In this document: positions 40,952 to 54,146 of the stretch, piece by piece | Layout of the letters: each line of letters starts with the position of its first letter | Numbering within the stretch: the first letter of the stretch is position 1 | Notes under the pieces: model-generated | What the model was told of the DNA's origin: nothing | The model's input: the letters and a program-made list of their open reading frames with translations, nothing else | Databases searched by the model: none | Translations under genes and position numbers: made by a program | From: Monilinia fructicola | Lineage: Eukaryota; Ascomycota; Leotiomycetes; Helotiales; Sclerotiniaceae | Direction: 5' to 3' | Assembly (NCBI GenBank): GCA_008692225.1 | Contig: VICG01000004.1 | Span: 1,612,501-1,676,500, forward strand | Length of the DNA: 64,000 bases

Positions 40952-42052
40952 CTTTTATGAGCAGTGTTGCCTGACAGACTTATGGAGCTAGAGCGACAAG
41001 ACATTAGTATCTCGAACAAATTATCATTGCCGGATCGCCTACATAGGTTAGAAGTATTAATCGTGAAAATTATCACGTAGTCGCATTCTCAATGAGAACT
41101 CAGCCACTCCGTGAGATTACTGGATGCTTGCGCAAGGACTTCTATTGGCTGCGAACCTGCTGCTTGTGTAATAAGAGCGCTAGAGGTTCATCGAAGTTTG
41201 CAAATATTTATCGAATTGTTTATCAAGGTTGGGGATTATTCCAACCAAATTATATTTTTTTGATTGACCAATACTTGACTATCCAAACGTGTATTGAGGA
41301 AGGAAAAAACAATTCTGTGGCTCCGTTCCATTGCAATTGTTGCAAAAAGGTTGGTCAACAAACGAGCATCAATGTGACTGATAGTTGATGGGATGAGGGA
41401 ATCTACCTAGGTAGTCACCAACCCATGCCCACGTGATGATCGGTGTATGCCCCCTCCTTGTTTTATCACCGAGAAAGGCAATGTACGGAGTAGTGCAAGG
41501 CTGAATAGAAGGCAATCTCGTGTAACCATAGTCTTGGGACTTGCTAGGTATTTCTTTACTGTGCATTACTCCATACATAAGTATACAGAAGATCTTCAAG
41601 GTTGACATTGACCATGCCAGTTGATGACGGGGCCCCAAACCTATTAGACTATCACCATGAGGATGGGCATCATTTAGCTGTTCACGCGAACTTAGCTTCC
41701 TATACCTCGCCGGACAATCACCAGCACCTGTGCAGCACCTGTACAGCACATATATACATTTCTCCTAGATGGGTCCCGAGACGTGGTCATAAGGAATTGT
41801 CCCAAAAGTTCTTGGAACATGCATAACGATTTAGTGTACGAAAGATGAATTCTAGAAATGTATTATGTATAGAGGACAAGACTTTTGTATTATCAACGTA
41901 GCGACGCTACTTCCATCATGTGAATCTGCGCCAAACGCTCCTTTGCTACCCAGTCAATGTAATCGTCTCTAAAGGTGTAAACCTTGCTTATATGGTGAAA
42001 ACATTGACAACTCTTTATTATCAAACTACCAATCCAAAAGGTAGACCTCTAA
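40952..42052. other. Spacer between deaminase and SRP40
   Basis: Contains TACCTAGGTA (41404-41413), TACGGAGTA (41484-41492) and a doubled AGCACCTGT (41731-41750). No gene seen. Confidence 0.6.
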
Positions 42053-43443
42053 TTAGTCATCAAATTTAATGCCCTTTTTACCCTCAACATCAATATAACC
42101 ACCTCTGTAACTTCCACGCTTTTTCTTGTTCTTCTCCTTGGTGAAACCCTTGCCTTTCGTAACGATCAAATCTTCATGGGCCTTTTGTGCGTAATCATAT
42201 GGCACGTATGCATTACTAGCCAATCTTGGATCGACTTTGGTGTCTTTGGGAATGCGAGAAAATGGTACATTTTGCTTCCTAGGAAGCTTACCGGTAGGCA
42301 TTGGTGGCAAAGGAGGATCTACTGCTTTCTTGTTGGTAGAACCCTTGCCTTCAGAAAGAGTCTCGCTTGTGTCTGAGCTGGCAGCTGTTTCTTTCTTTTA
42401 CAACTTTGCTAGACTCGCTATCGGAATCAGTGTCGGAACTCGAGTCGGAGGATGAATCGGAGTCGGAATCAGGCAATGGAGTTTTCTTTGCAATCGATTG
42501 TGTAGAAGAATCGGAATCAGAGTCAGAGTCAGAGGAGGAATCGGAAGAGGAATCAGAAGAAGAGCTGGAATCATCTTCAGAGCTAGACTCGGATGTAGAG
42601 TCTGCGGTATTCTTATCAGCAGTTGATGTCTTGGCCTTCTTCGCTTTTGGGGCTTCTTCTTCTGAACTTGAATCCGAATCGGATGACGAAGAATCGCTAT
42701 CTGAACTAGCTTTGCGCTTCAGTGTGTTGACTTTTGGCTTTGGAGAGGGAGATTTGACGACTGATGGAACATCATCTTCATCATCAGCGTCGCTGTCGGA
42801 ACTGCTCGATGAAGACGATGAGGACGACGAGGACGAAGAAGATGATGAGGATGATCTTCGGGAAGAGCTCTTCTTGGTTGGTGGCGCATCTGCCATTTCA
42901 AACATCACTTTCCTCCTCGCTGCTTGAATCACTGCTCGAATCACTGCTGCTACTGCTGCTGCTTGAAGTATCGGCAGATACGACCTTTGTTGCCTTCTGC
43001 TTTGGCTTCTCATCCTTCTTGACAGCTGCAGCTTTGAGGGCCACATTCTCCTCTTTCAATGCCTGCCACTCATTGTATATAACTTCGAGAGAGATGGCGG
43101 CACTGTTAGCCCCAGCTGTTGCTTCATCTCGGTTGCGACGTTCAGTCTTCAAGGTGCGACTGGTTTGCATGAGTTCGTGTTGTTCAAGGAATTTACCGAC
43201 AAGATCGAGTAAGTGAGAAGGAATTCCAGACTTGGGAGGTTCACCGGCAGCTCTGCGGTTAAGGAGATCTTGTGCGTGTTTCTTGTCTTGTTTATTCTTC
43301 GATCGACCTTCGTTACCAGATTTGCTGGCTAAGGCTTGATTTGAATCAGGACCAGAGCCAGCAGGAAAAAGCCAATCTGGTTGTGGTTGACCAGTCGCGG
43401 TCTTTCTCTTTCCTAATGCCTGCATATTGGCGTTATCCGCCAT
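42053..43443 (-). CDS. SRP40: SRP40/Nopp140-like nucleolar phosphoprotein (frame broken twice)
   Basis: Nucleolar chaperone of small nucleolar RNPs linked to RNA polymerase I function. N-terminus: a LisH-like helix pair (GIPSHLLDLVGKFLEQHEL). Middle: Ser/Asp/Glu-rich acidic blocks, probable casein kinase 2 sites, alternating with Lys-rich blocks. C-terminus: the SRP40 C-terminal domain (PFSRIPKDTKVDPRL, NAYVPYDYAQKAHEDL, GFTKEKNKKKRGSYRGG). No intron. The frame is broken by one extra base at plus-strand A3 42900-42902 and one at T4 42396-42399; taking both out gives 462 residues. I used the ATG at 43443 (MADNANMQALGKRK). An in-frame ATG at 43470 would add nine basic residues. Confidence 0.9.
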
Positions 43444-44561
43444 GTTGCGTTTGCTTTGCTTTGGCCTCATACTTAATGAATGAGGTTGAAGAAACTGTCT
43501 GGCTGGTACAATTATTGACCCTTGAAAAAAAAAATACTGTACAGTAACCTTACAGCTTATCGGTAAAAAAAAATGTTCCAAGGGAGAAAGGTAAGATACG
43601 CTAATCTCTAACTAGATTAGCGTATGAAAGTGCGACCAATACCCCTACTACTAGGTCGCTACTACTACTTGTACTAGATAAGCAGATATTTTATTCCTAT
43701 GTAGGTCGGTAGGTACTTGTCTGTACCTAGGGGTATAATATAACCTCCAGTTGTCGCAAAGGAATTCATTTGAAGTCGCTACGGTAAGTTGTGTACCGCC
43801 AGTGGCTTGGGTTCTACGTACCTTGGTACCTCTCTCCCTCTGGTTCCTTCTACCCACCTATGGTGACAAGTACGTACAGTACAGTGCGTAATTATCTAGA
43901 TAATGTGTACTTCGTATGTATACTACACTCCAGCTAGCTATCATACTTCCAAGTCCATTATACCTGCTCGAATCACGTGCCATACTCACTCACCTACATT
44001 ACTGGTTATTTCCAGGTTCCATCTGAATTTAATGTAGTAGATTGGACTGAAAAGAATCATTGATTGATCCCACGGTTCACTATAATATATAACAATAATA
44101 TACCTGACTTGGAAGTACCTACCTACTTACCTACTTACCTAGCTACCTCCCTACCTCCCTCCCTACCTCCCTACCTCCCTACGCTTAAGAGGTCGGACCT
44201 TACTGTTCCCGTTTCGAAGTTCTTTGCTGACTAGGTCTCTATCCGCCACCGTTTAACCGTAAATTACTGGTCCTGGTGCTATTGCTGCTTTGATGTCAGA
44301 GAAACAGAAAACCTAGAATTCCAAGTAAGCACCAAAGTAACCTAATATCTAACTTGCACCTCACATACACTCACACATACACTCACGCCTACACACTCTT
44401 CTCCTTATTCGGGGTACGTCGTCATCTCAGAATCCGATTTATGAATAGGAAAATGATTCTCGAGCCAATTGCAGACCAGCATTCCTTCCGCCTTTACGAA
44501 TAAATGATTGAAAAGGATACAGAGAACAACCGCCTCGACTTGACGAACGTGGCTCCGCTTC
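43444..44561. other. Divergent promoter region, SRP40 (-) and SEC3 (+)
   Basis: Shared upstream region of two head-to-head genes. Contains a short A run just upstream of SRP40 (near 43525), many CTACC units (about 44115-44182), and a TACACTCACACA repeat (44363-44395). No gene seen. Confidence 0.6.
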
Positions 44562-47500
44562 ATGGACGGCTCTTCACGAAATGGGCCTGGCGGGGTCAAC
44601 GGCAGTGGTATGAGCAGAGCCGAAAGATTTGAAGATGAGAAGCGACGAATTATCGACAGTTGTTTTGGGAAGAAGGATCCAGATGGCTCTTGTAAGATTA
44701 GTCCAGTTTGCGCTGGAGATGTCAGCTACATGCTAACCCCTTGTTCTTCTAGTATTAGAATCATACATCACACATATTAGGATCATTGAAGATGCTGCAT
44801 ATCCTTCTGCTCCACCTCCTCCGGGCTCCAATCCAGACGTCAAAAAAACCTCGTCTTATCATTGTCGCCGTGCGCAAGTCTGGACGAGTCCGTATGCACA
44901 AGGCTAGGGAGAATGCGAATGGGACTTTTTTCAATAGGGAAAACATGGATGCTCGATGATTTAAACGGCGGTAGAGTCTTTTAGTGGAGCGGTTCCTGCC
45001 ACTGCTGAGGAAGAACAGCGCAAGCAATGGGCTGGTGGTGTAGGATTTATTGTAACAATTGGAAAGCCCTATTATTGGCAGGCCAATACCCAAAAAGAAA
45101 AGCAATTCTTTATCGCAAGTTTAGTCAAGATTTACACAAAATATACGGGTGGGAAGGCACCAGAACTTATAGGTTTTGATTCCAGAGAGAGAGAGCAACT
45201 GTCCGGTATTTCTTCTGCCCGACCACCACCTCCTAACCAGGAATCTCGGCGGCCCCCGCAACCCCAACAACTACCATCTTCTCCCTTTGAGCAAAACCAG
45301 AGTCGACCATTCAAGAGAGATCCATCCCGAGAGCCTGCACTGCGTAAGCAACCTAGTCGGGATGCCGTTCAACGCCCACCAGGCCAAATGCCGCCCAATT
45401 CTAGTCCGGCGTTTCCACCACAGAATTCCCGACCTCCTATGCGGCCACAACGTGACATGTCACCAAATCCAGGCCCTAAACCAACTGGCGTTACACCTCA
45501 ACAGAGTCAAGCGAGCCTGCGTAGATTAGAAGGGGCCAATCCGAGCCAGGAATCTTTTGGGCGTAGTGACGACAGTGGAAGCTTACCACCTCGCTCACGC
45601 AATGGTGCCAACGGTTTGCCAAACGCACCAGGTCGCTTTCCTGACAGGAGTATCCCACCGAATTCTCAACGTGGCCCTCCTGAATCTGGCTTTCCAAGTC
45701 CGAAAAGAGGCAGGTCGGCGGATGCCCCCCCAATGCCCACCCCGCTAACAATCCCACCTGAAAGGCGTCGGCCTCCAATGCCAAATATTGGGGACGCCTC
45801 TCGCTTACGTGGTTCGGACCCGACAGATAATATTGTGCCGGCACCATTAGCTAGTCCTGGTATGCGTAGGGATGATATGCGGCCTCCTACTCGTAGCAGC
45901 GAACGATCAGTGCCTCGCGAGCGGGAGGTAAATGGAGATACCAGTATCGACACCAAACTTACAGAGTCAGCACCACCTGAGTCACCTCGTGATAATTCGG
46001 GGGATGCCAGTAAGGATGAACCGCCACCAATTCCTGCAACTGCGCCAGCTGTTACTTCTCCTATCTCCCCCATTGTTTCACCGACTACCCCTATTTCGCC
46101 ACTGACAGAGGATGACAGAGAGGATGAGGACGTGCGTCCAGGACTTGGGCCCATGATTAAAAAGAAATCAAAAGGTGATATTGCCAGTACTTTTCTCAGG
46201 GCTGCGAAAAATGCCAACGGGTTCAAACCTCGTGCTGGTGGGCAGCTGAAACGCCTTAGAGAAGCAGCACTTGCAGCAAAATCTCCAAACGGGCCAGATG
46301 GCATTACCGGCGTGGTCCCAGCCCCTTCCTTACTTCGAGCGTTAAGTAATGATAGTGCCACCACATTTAATGCTCCACGCGGCGATGTCTCCGCTGCTAC
46401 ACCTGAAACCCCATCCCCCCCAGTTGAAGCGCTCCCAGAGAAGTCGGCGGCACGCAAAGCCAATCCTGAAGTAATTCCAGAAGTCAAAATTACAGTCCCT
46501 GACAAGGATATTCCGAGCAATGCCGAAGATTCTTCAAAGGCATCAGATGTAGGATCTTTGGACAAGCCAAAGTCGAGAGATTCTAGACGGCCTAAATCCG
46601 CTTTCGAGGCAATGCAAAAAGAGCTTGCATCCTTGGGTATTGATCCCAGCTTTCTAGATGGTCGAGGCTCTGATATTGTCAATGCTTGGGACGAATTTGG
46701 ATGGGTAGGAGAAGGTGTGCATACAAAGGTTATCGACACAATGAGAGATGATGTTGAGCGAGAGCTCAACAAAGTTCAGGCTGGAGGCTGGCTAAATCGA
46801 TTAGAAGAAGAGGACGAACGTGTTGAAGCGATCAAAAAAGGGTTGGATACATGTATGGATGAATGTGACGAACTTGATGGTTTGCTCACACTGTATCTTG
46901 TGGAGCTTGGTGTAAGTTGTCTGGTTGAATGCTTCCTTCAAGAATTTATTAGCTTAACAAATTGTTTTAGACACTCAATGAGGATATTGCCTACATCGAA
47001 GCCCAGTCACAAGGTCTGCAAGTTCAAACAGCCAATCAAAAGCTACTGCAAGTTGAACTTCAATCTCTATTGGACACGATATCGATTTCCTCGACACAGC
47101 TTGAATGCCTCAAAACAGCATCGTTGGAACGCCCCTCTGATCTCGAGCAGATTGAAAAGTCTTTAGTCGTATTGTTCAAGGCTATGGTCACCATCGACCC
47201 TGCACTGAGTATTTCTGGTCCTAGAAGAAGCGAAGATGGTAGTGTCCGTTCTGGGAAAACTGGAGGTTTTGGCAATAGCGAAATTGGAAGCATGAGAGTT
47301 TTGCAGGAGAAGAAAGATGTCTATCGAGTTACGAGCGTTGAGTTCCTTCAACGTTTGTATTCTTTCTTGCACATGAAATTTCGCTCTGCCATTGACGAAA
47401 CAAGGAGAGCATTAGATCGAGAAAAGGGCAATGTTCCCAGAGCAGCTGGGAAGGGCAAACTTGACCCACGCCATCATGATCTGGCCAGAAACATACTTTG

Positions 47501-49102
47501 GAATACACAGTCCACTGATGTTGTTTTCTAGAGAGGTCGCTCCTGTGGAGTGGGAGAAGTTCCTGTCGGATTACGAGCTTGCATGCAAACCTTTGTACCA
47601 GGATGAATTCAGGGATGCCGTCTTTGCCTGGGAAGCGGATTGCTAAGAAAGCACATGGAGATGAGTTCGACATTTTGTTCACTTTCTCAAACTGAGAAAC
47701 AGACCGAAGGCCTTGCAACTACGACTGCTAGAAAGTTGACAGTCAAAAGAAGTCAGACACTGGCAAAGATACGATCTCCTACTGGTGATGGCGGCAACAA
47801 GTCTAGTTCAGACAAGTCGGATGGCCGACTATCTCCGAATGAAGTATTTAGTGGAGCTCTTGATGAAATGGTTCCTATTATGAGCATGGAGCAGAACTTC
47901 ATTGTTGAATTTTTCCATGTTACTTCACTAGAGCAACATGATTTTGCAGATTCTGTCGCCGCTGCCCCACCGGACATGCGACGAGGCGTTGATTTGAGAA
48001 GGCCTAAAGTCATGGATCCTAATCGGAGCTTGGCAAAAACGGGTAGTTCAAACCATGGAAGAGATATATGCTTTCTGGGCTGGCGATATGCAAGCACTCA
48101 TAGATTGGTCCCTTCAATCCGATCCATTGTAAGTCTACCGTAATTAACTCAATCAATGAGCACTACTAATTATTTGAGCAGGCAAGGTGTCGGTATACTC
48201 GCTTCGATTGAGCGTAAGATTGTTGACCTCGAGGAATCAAGTCAGGAATATCTGGCACGTACTCTTCAAAAACTACATGCTCGTTTGCTTGGTCTATTTA
48301 ACAAGTTCCTTGATGAACAAATTCGAGCTATTGAAGACACTAAAGTCAAAATCAAGAAGCGAAAGGGCGTCATTGGCTTCATAAGGATTTTCCCTTCATT
48401 TTCCTCGTCGATAGAGGCCATGTTAGCGTCTTCTGACGGTCTCGAGGTTCGGCAAATCGTGAACAATGCATATTCGCGATTGAACAAAAACTATGTTTGA
48501 GTCTCTCAAGGTTATTGCGAGGGAGAATCCAAGTGCTCAGACTGCAGGTGCGGATCCAGAGGACAAAGAAGCACTCAACTATCAGATCCCTACTTATCGA
48601 AAACATGAACCACTACCTCGAAGAAGTTGATGTCCGCTCCAACCCTATACTCGAAGAATGGAGAGAGAACGCTAGCCAGGAAATGGATGAACATATGACC
48701 TTGTATCTTGGGGCCGTGATTAGAAGACCGCTAGGAAAACTTCTCGATTTCTTAGAAAGTACAGAGAGTCTCATGCTCTCAAGACAACCGGGTGAATCAG
48801 CTTCCAGAATTTCGGCAATGCCAAGTCACTCCAAATCTACCTTCAAGAAAATCCTTGCTGGGTATGACGCGAAGGAAATTAGAAAGGGTATCGAAACCCT
48901 CAAGAAACGAGTCGAAAAGCACTTTGGCGATGCAGACGATCCAGGACTCAGTCGAGAGCTCGTCAACAAAGTGTATCAACAATGCGAGAGATTTTACGAA
49001 AGGGTTGATGATAGGATTTTGACTATCAGCAGAGATGTGTATGATGGAGAAGTTATTGCTGAATGGACAAGAGCCGATATTTCTACGGCTTTCAGAAAGT
49101 AG
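44562..49102 (+). CDS. SEC3: Exocyst complex subunit Sec3 (frame broken nine times)
   Basis: Tethers secretory vesicles to the plasma membrane at sites of polar growth as part of the exocyst. Four exons: 44562-44691, 44753-46911, 46971-48128 and 48182-49102, with GT...AG introns. Order: an N-terminal PIP2/Rho-binding PH-like domain (RLIIVAVRKSGRVRMHK, later GGVGFIVTIGKPYYW), a Pro/Ser-rich linker of about 380 residues, a conserved helix (SAFEAMQKELASLGIDP), coiled coil, and the Sec3 C-terminal helical rods. Frame breaks: A7 44842-44848, T6 44926-44931, A3 44963-44965, one near 47500-47512, G3 47630-47632, T3 47683-47685, G3 48041-48043, A5 48486-48490 and C3 48588-48590, each one base too many. 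Removing nine bases gives 1452 residues. The density of breaks in an otherwise conserved protein argues for sequence error. Confidence 0.93.
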
Positions 49103-49849
49103 TCTTTATTATGAGGGGATCAGAACCCCTTCATTTTGACTTTACTGGACCCAAAAATCCAATGGGGATGTAATATGAGCGAAGACCTTTGGTGGCATAG
49201 GCGTTTGAAAGGATGGTGCGTGTGGCCATTACTATGACTGAATCAAAACTTGTAAATTTAAGGGATATACCACGAGCTTGAAGGATGAAGAAAGAATCAA
49301 TTTTCCACCACTGACACTTGCCAATTTTCATGAACCATTTGACCATTCCTGTCTTTTAATCACCATCTTTCTAATGTTGTTCCTACTGCCAGAACAACCG
49401 AGGCCACTAAACGGGAATTGACGGTAGATACATTCTCCCTGGCTTAAACCGGCGGAGGTCTCGATGCACTAGATAAGGATGAAAGTAATCACTAACATAT
49501 ACCTATATATACTAGTGTATATATATATGGATACCTTTTATATGTTCTTCCTATCTTCAAAGAAATAGATGAATACAGTTGATCAAATATCTCCAAGGTT
49601 CATCGAAAGTTCACTTATCCGGTCTGCTTGATTCCACTTCTTTCTGCTTGAAACTAGCAACCTTTGTGTTTATGTATTTGCTCCTAGGCTGGATTTTTAA
49701 CAATCCTAAAGCAGCCTCAACATTGAGTTTGTGATTGAAATCAATGCAGCCATCGAGGTGTAACTGTGCATCTCCAACAAAACACATATCCTCTCCACGA
49801 TTTAAGAAACCCTTGATAGCTTTCCAGTGCGCCAATCGACTATAGAAGA
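49103..49849. other. Spacer after SEC3
   Basis: 3' flank of SEC3. A 74-codon minus-strand frame (49611-49835) has protein-like composition but no motif and no partner exon. Not called. Confidence 0.5.
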
Positions 49850-51096
49850 ATCTCAGTCACCTCAAAATGGCTTCGAACTACGGCCAATAACTCGTCAAAG
49901 ACAAAACCATCATCCTCGCCTCAAGTTTCTTGACAGTTTGCATCACAGTCGGCCTCAATCAGTCTTTTATGGGGTCTTCCAGAACTACTATATCTCTTCA
50001 TCCCAAATTATGCTTCCAAAATCCACAGACAATGAAGATGCCTTGGTAGTCTTTGTGAGGACGCTCGGGTCTGGTCTTACATGGGCGGTAGCATTGTGGT
50101 GAATCCGTTGATGACAAGGCAGGGGCAAAGGATTTGAGATATATTCGTATGATGGGATTTTGCGTGTATGAGCCTGGGCTTTGGGATTGCGAGCGCATGC
50201 AATGAGATAGACAATCACATATTTCATCCATGACTTGATCGCTCGCTAGATCGTTCCATTAGGTTTGGCAACTTTTGATGACGCAAGGTTTACTGTACGC
50301 TATCGGTGCATCATTCCTCTACTATCCTGTTCTCAATACAGCACCTGAGTATTTCACAACCCATCATGTATAGGCCATGGGTTCCATTTTATCAGGCGCC
50401 GCGATTGGAGGCCTTTTCTTCTGGCCTCTGATACGCTTCCTTTTGACGTCCATCCGGCCAAGACGAGCATTGCGCTTACTTTCCTTCCTTGTCCTAGTGA
50501 TTGCTTTGACGGTTGTTGTCACGGTAGCTCCGTCACGTTTCATTGGAAGAAGACGAACCCACGTAGATCTTAAATTGGCAATGAATCCTGCATTCATCTT
50601 TAGTGTTGCGGCCAGTTTTTTCACAGGCTGGAGGCAACGGATTACCACTCACATTCGTCGTAGAGCACTCGGTAGCGTTGGTTATACGTCGTCTTTCGGT
50701 GCAACCTTACCCTCTGTTTCCAGTGCTGTTAATTCTGTTGGTGGTTGTAATGCTGTTTCCAACGGTACTTCTCTTCATTTCTGCATCGTTATATGCAATG
50801 CTGTCTACTGCTGTACTTGCTTACACGTAAAGCGAGAGACTGTAGCGGAAGTTCTTGGGCTTCAGGCTTATGCCAGTGTGAATAGATTTATTCATTTCGT
50901 GAGAGGCCTCGGAACAATGTTTGGGAGTTCGGTTAGTGACAAAATCCTTGGGGTGAGCAAATCAAGAAACTATCATGGGGTGGTCTTGTTTGACGCGGCC
51001 CTTTTGTCTGGTGCTGCTTTCTGTGGATTTGCGGTGCAATTTTTGACTCGACTGGAAAGCGATCTTAAAAATGGAAAACATGAAGTTGCTGCGTGA
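49850..51096 (+). pseudogene. Broken MFS transporter gene (monocarboxylate/MCH-like)
   Basis: Segments in several frames match the monocarboxylate-porter-like branch of the major facilitator superfamily: a first helix with ILASSFLTVCITVGLNQSF, then FQNYYISSSQIML, LLYAIGASFLYYPVLNTAPEYF, MGSILSGAAIGGLFFWPLIR, THVDLKLAMNPAFIFSVAA, GGNGLPLTFVVEHSVAL and finally AEVLGLQAYASVNRFIHFVRGLGTMFG. Some breaks could be one-base run errors. However, an in-frame stop (TAG before GCC ATG GGT, near 50372) and loss of roughly the segment that should lie between SAVNSV and AEVLG argue for real decay. With these losses it should not make a working 12-helix transporter. Confidence 0.7.
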
Positions 51097-53902
51097 TCAT
51101 CTTGTTAGATCTTTGGTGGCAAGGTATGGTAGTACCCTTGAGCTGTTGCAACTTCTTCCCACCAGGAAATTCGTCACTGGTATTGTTGTTTCATGGTCAT
51201 AAATTGATCTAGAATCTCAATCTATTTTTTAGTTAACAAAACTTCCACCGACCAAAGTCAATAAAATTGAATGGATATCCTTGGCTAAAAGCTATAGATC
51301 AAGGGCAATACATTATATCAAGTTCTTCAGATCCTTCTATGTATTTATTTATTTGTCCCTTGATGAGTGGTGGGAGTTTTGCACACGCCAGGCTAAGTAT
51401 TTTCTATTCCCAGCTCACTGGTGTATTGAAGTGTTTGAAGTAGAAAAATCGCGTCATGGCCCCTTTGTGACCGGAATTGTCATTTCCAACGCCCATCCCA
51501 GAAATTTACCGACGGGAAACGAATTCTGATATCATGTCTTGAAAATATTGAGATCAAGATCCGGATGCCTTTTTTATGAATCGTATCAGACATTCAAAAG
51601 TGGCCATAGCCTCGTTACTATATACTCAATGCTCGATTATCAGACGGCCACCCGTTGCAAGTCTTTAGACAAATAATAAAATCCTGAATCTGGGCGCTTA
51701 AGATCCAACAAAAGCGAACGCAATCAATGCTATTAATAGCGTGTTTGAATACATGCCAGCATCGAATACTGGAAAGGCAAATTTGAAGTCTGATTAGGTC
51801 TATCGGGCAGAACTGTTTTCCAGATATCAAAAATGGCTCTTTTTTGGCATGTTACGCATAAAATTCATTCAATGTATTCTCCCTCATCGATAGCCCAAGC
51901 TTAAAAACATACAAGAGACGTATATCGTTCAAATTATGCATCTAGTATGTATCTAATTTCTTTACAGTAGTCCGTGGCTTTGCTTGTAGTTATATGTCAC
52001 CAAGGCATTTATAAAACTGTCTACAGAACTATGCAAGAAAGCATGCCCGGTTCAATTTAAAGACTCATGATCAGTTCGTAAATGGTTTTTATCGATCCTC
52101 CCTCGAAGTACCTCTACTCAAAATAAATACACTGACATTATCTTGAAAAGGGCTCACTTGTTGACTAAATGGGGTTCAAACTATTCAAAAGTCTTGTTAA
52201 CGTTCAGTCAAGTTCTACAATATGCAGGGGGATGATCTGGCAGTGATTCTAGTTCCAATCTTTTTCGTGAGCACCCACATTTTGTCTGATTGCTCAAATG
52301 GCCAACCATTGTCTCTCATCAAAAAGCACATCTGACAATCCAGAAGCAGTGTCTTGTGTTGTGGACCCCTTGCCTCATGATTTCACCGTGTCGAACTTTC
52401 CTACTTTTTCATTTCTTATGCACATACCCCAACTGACATTGCTTCGTTCACCTCCCAATATTTAACGTCAACAACACTTCAAGTGGCATCTCCTCCTTTA
52501 CTGATGCTTCATCACCTTCAATCAAAATTGAGGCAGCTCAACCAATCTACACATGCTGGATTTATTGATATCATTGGCACCTTGGAAGAGATATACTAAT
52601 TCCGTACTTGCTTATCTAACCATCTCATATGTCAATTTCAACTTTAGAAGTGATATATGAAATAATCATACCAATCTTCCCACATCCCTATACCCCTAAA
52701 TCTATCCATGAAAAGTCGGCCAGTCGCTAGTCAAATTAGTAAATTTGATCACAAACCAACCCTCTAAAATGACTCCTACAACATCACCTTGAAATCCACC
52801 CAACATTCCCAATAATAACATCAGACACACAAAACCAAAAGGATCATCAAAATTCCAGAATAGCATCTCAAGATACTCCTCAATCCCCTCACCACGCATC
52901 CACCTCAACACCTTCAACACCCCAACATCTCCCCAAACACAACCTCCCAACCCATCTCCCTCGCTTAACCACCCACCTCGCTTGCCCATATATATACAAA
53001 CAGCACACAAACCACCACCAAAAGCAATATCCACATGGCACGGTGGTAAACACGCTGAGTCTTTCGCGCATCCCATCAAACGGGACCGCTGCTTCACGTC
53101 CGACGATCTCTTTTCTTGCAGAACTCAGTTCATCTGGTTGCAATTGATTCTTATTATGTTTGATTACCCGATAGAATTTATTCCTTGCCATTTTCGCGCT
53201 CTGTCTTTTTGTGCGTGGGCTTGGAGGAGAAGGGCGCGTGATCTTGTGAAGCTTTTAGGATGAACGGGGACAGGGAGGGGGTGGGAGGGTATCTGTTTGT
53301 TTGTATGAATGTATGTATGTATGTATGAATGTATATCACATGAAGTCTTTGACATGATGCTTTATCACTCCATCCCTATCCTTCCCACCTTCATAATCCA
53401 ACCAGATTCTCGACCTTTGTCCGAGAAATTTCCAGCTGTTTCCCTGGGTACTCTTTCTTTGATTTGGACGTTTCGTGATTGGAACGATGGGCTGATGATA
53501 AGTTCCTATCTGGAGTAGCTATCACCACGACGACGAAATCAAAAGCGGAGGTGAATAGACGCGGAAAGACCAATCGATTTTTTCCCATGTATGAGCTAGC
53601 ACGGCGCCGAGATTAAAAGCCACCCGCCCAAGAAGAAAGTGAATGCTCGCTCGACAGTAGAACCCGAATCTTCAGGTCCCCACACCCGATCTCAGCACCC
53701 CTTCCATCACCTTCCAATATCAACTGTCTGAGGGTGGTTCAAGTGAAGATCTCCTGCTCCGATCTATTGCTCACAATCGCGGTATTGAGTAAAGGAAACC
53801 GGGCGAGCACTCTCTCGATCGCGAGTCATAGATACCACCAGCTCTTGGGAGGTTCGTCCATCTTCAAAGCCGACCGCTCGAGATTCTCGATTTCTCCAAA
53901 TA

Positions 53903-54027
53903 CCATCATCACCATCATCACCATCATCACCATCATCACCATCATCACCATCATCACCATCATCACCATCATCACCATCATCACCATCATCACCATCATC
54001 ACCATCATCACCATCATCACCATCATC
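53903..54027. repeat. CCATCATCA 9-bp array, about 14 copies
   Basis: Near-perfect array of a 9-bp unit made of CAT/CAC triplets. It reads as an Ile/Thr repeat on the plus strand and as a Met/Val or Asp/Gly repeat on the minus strand. It ends about 130 bp before the ATG of the next gene, so it may be in the promoter or leader. Confidence 0.95.
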
Positions 54028-54120
54028 CCATCCAACTACCAGCCCCCATCTTGCACAAGAAAAGGGAGAAAAAAGAAAAAAAAGAAAAACCCAACGCACC
54101 ACCTCCCAAAACAACAAGAA

Positions 54121-54146
54121 CAACAACAACAACAACAACAACAACA
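54121..54146 (+). promoter_or_regulatory. CAA-repeat leader just before a start codon
   Basis: Eight to nine CAA triplets end 10 bp before the ATG at 54156, and the preceding bases are also A/C-only. CAA repeats form unstructured leaders that are known to favour ribosome scanning. A role here is inference, as the transcript start is not visible. Confidence 0.4.

Noticed and set aside
42367..42927. 186-codon plus-strand frame rich in Glu/Ser opposite SRP40
   Set aside because: Antisense shadow of the Ser/Asp-rich SRP40 blocks; the minus strand has the conserved SRP40 C-terminal domain.
45666..46772. 368-codon minus-strand frame inside SEC3
   Set aside because: Antisense shadow of the Pro/Ser-rich linker; no domain, while the plus strand is a clear Sec3 protein.
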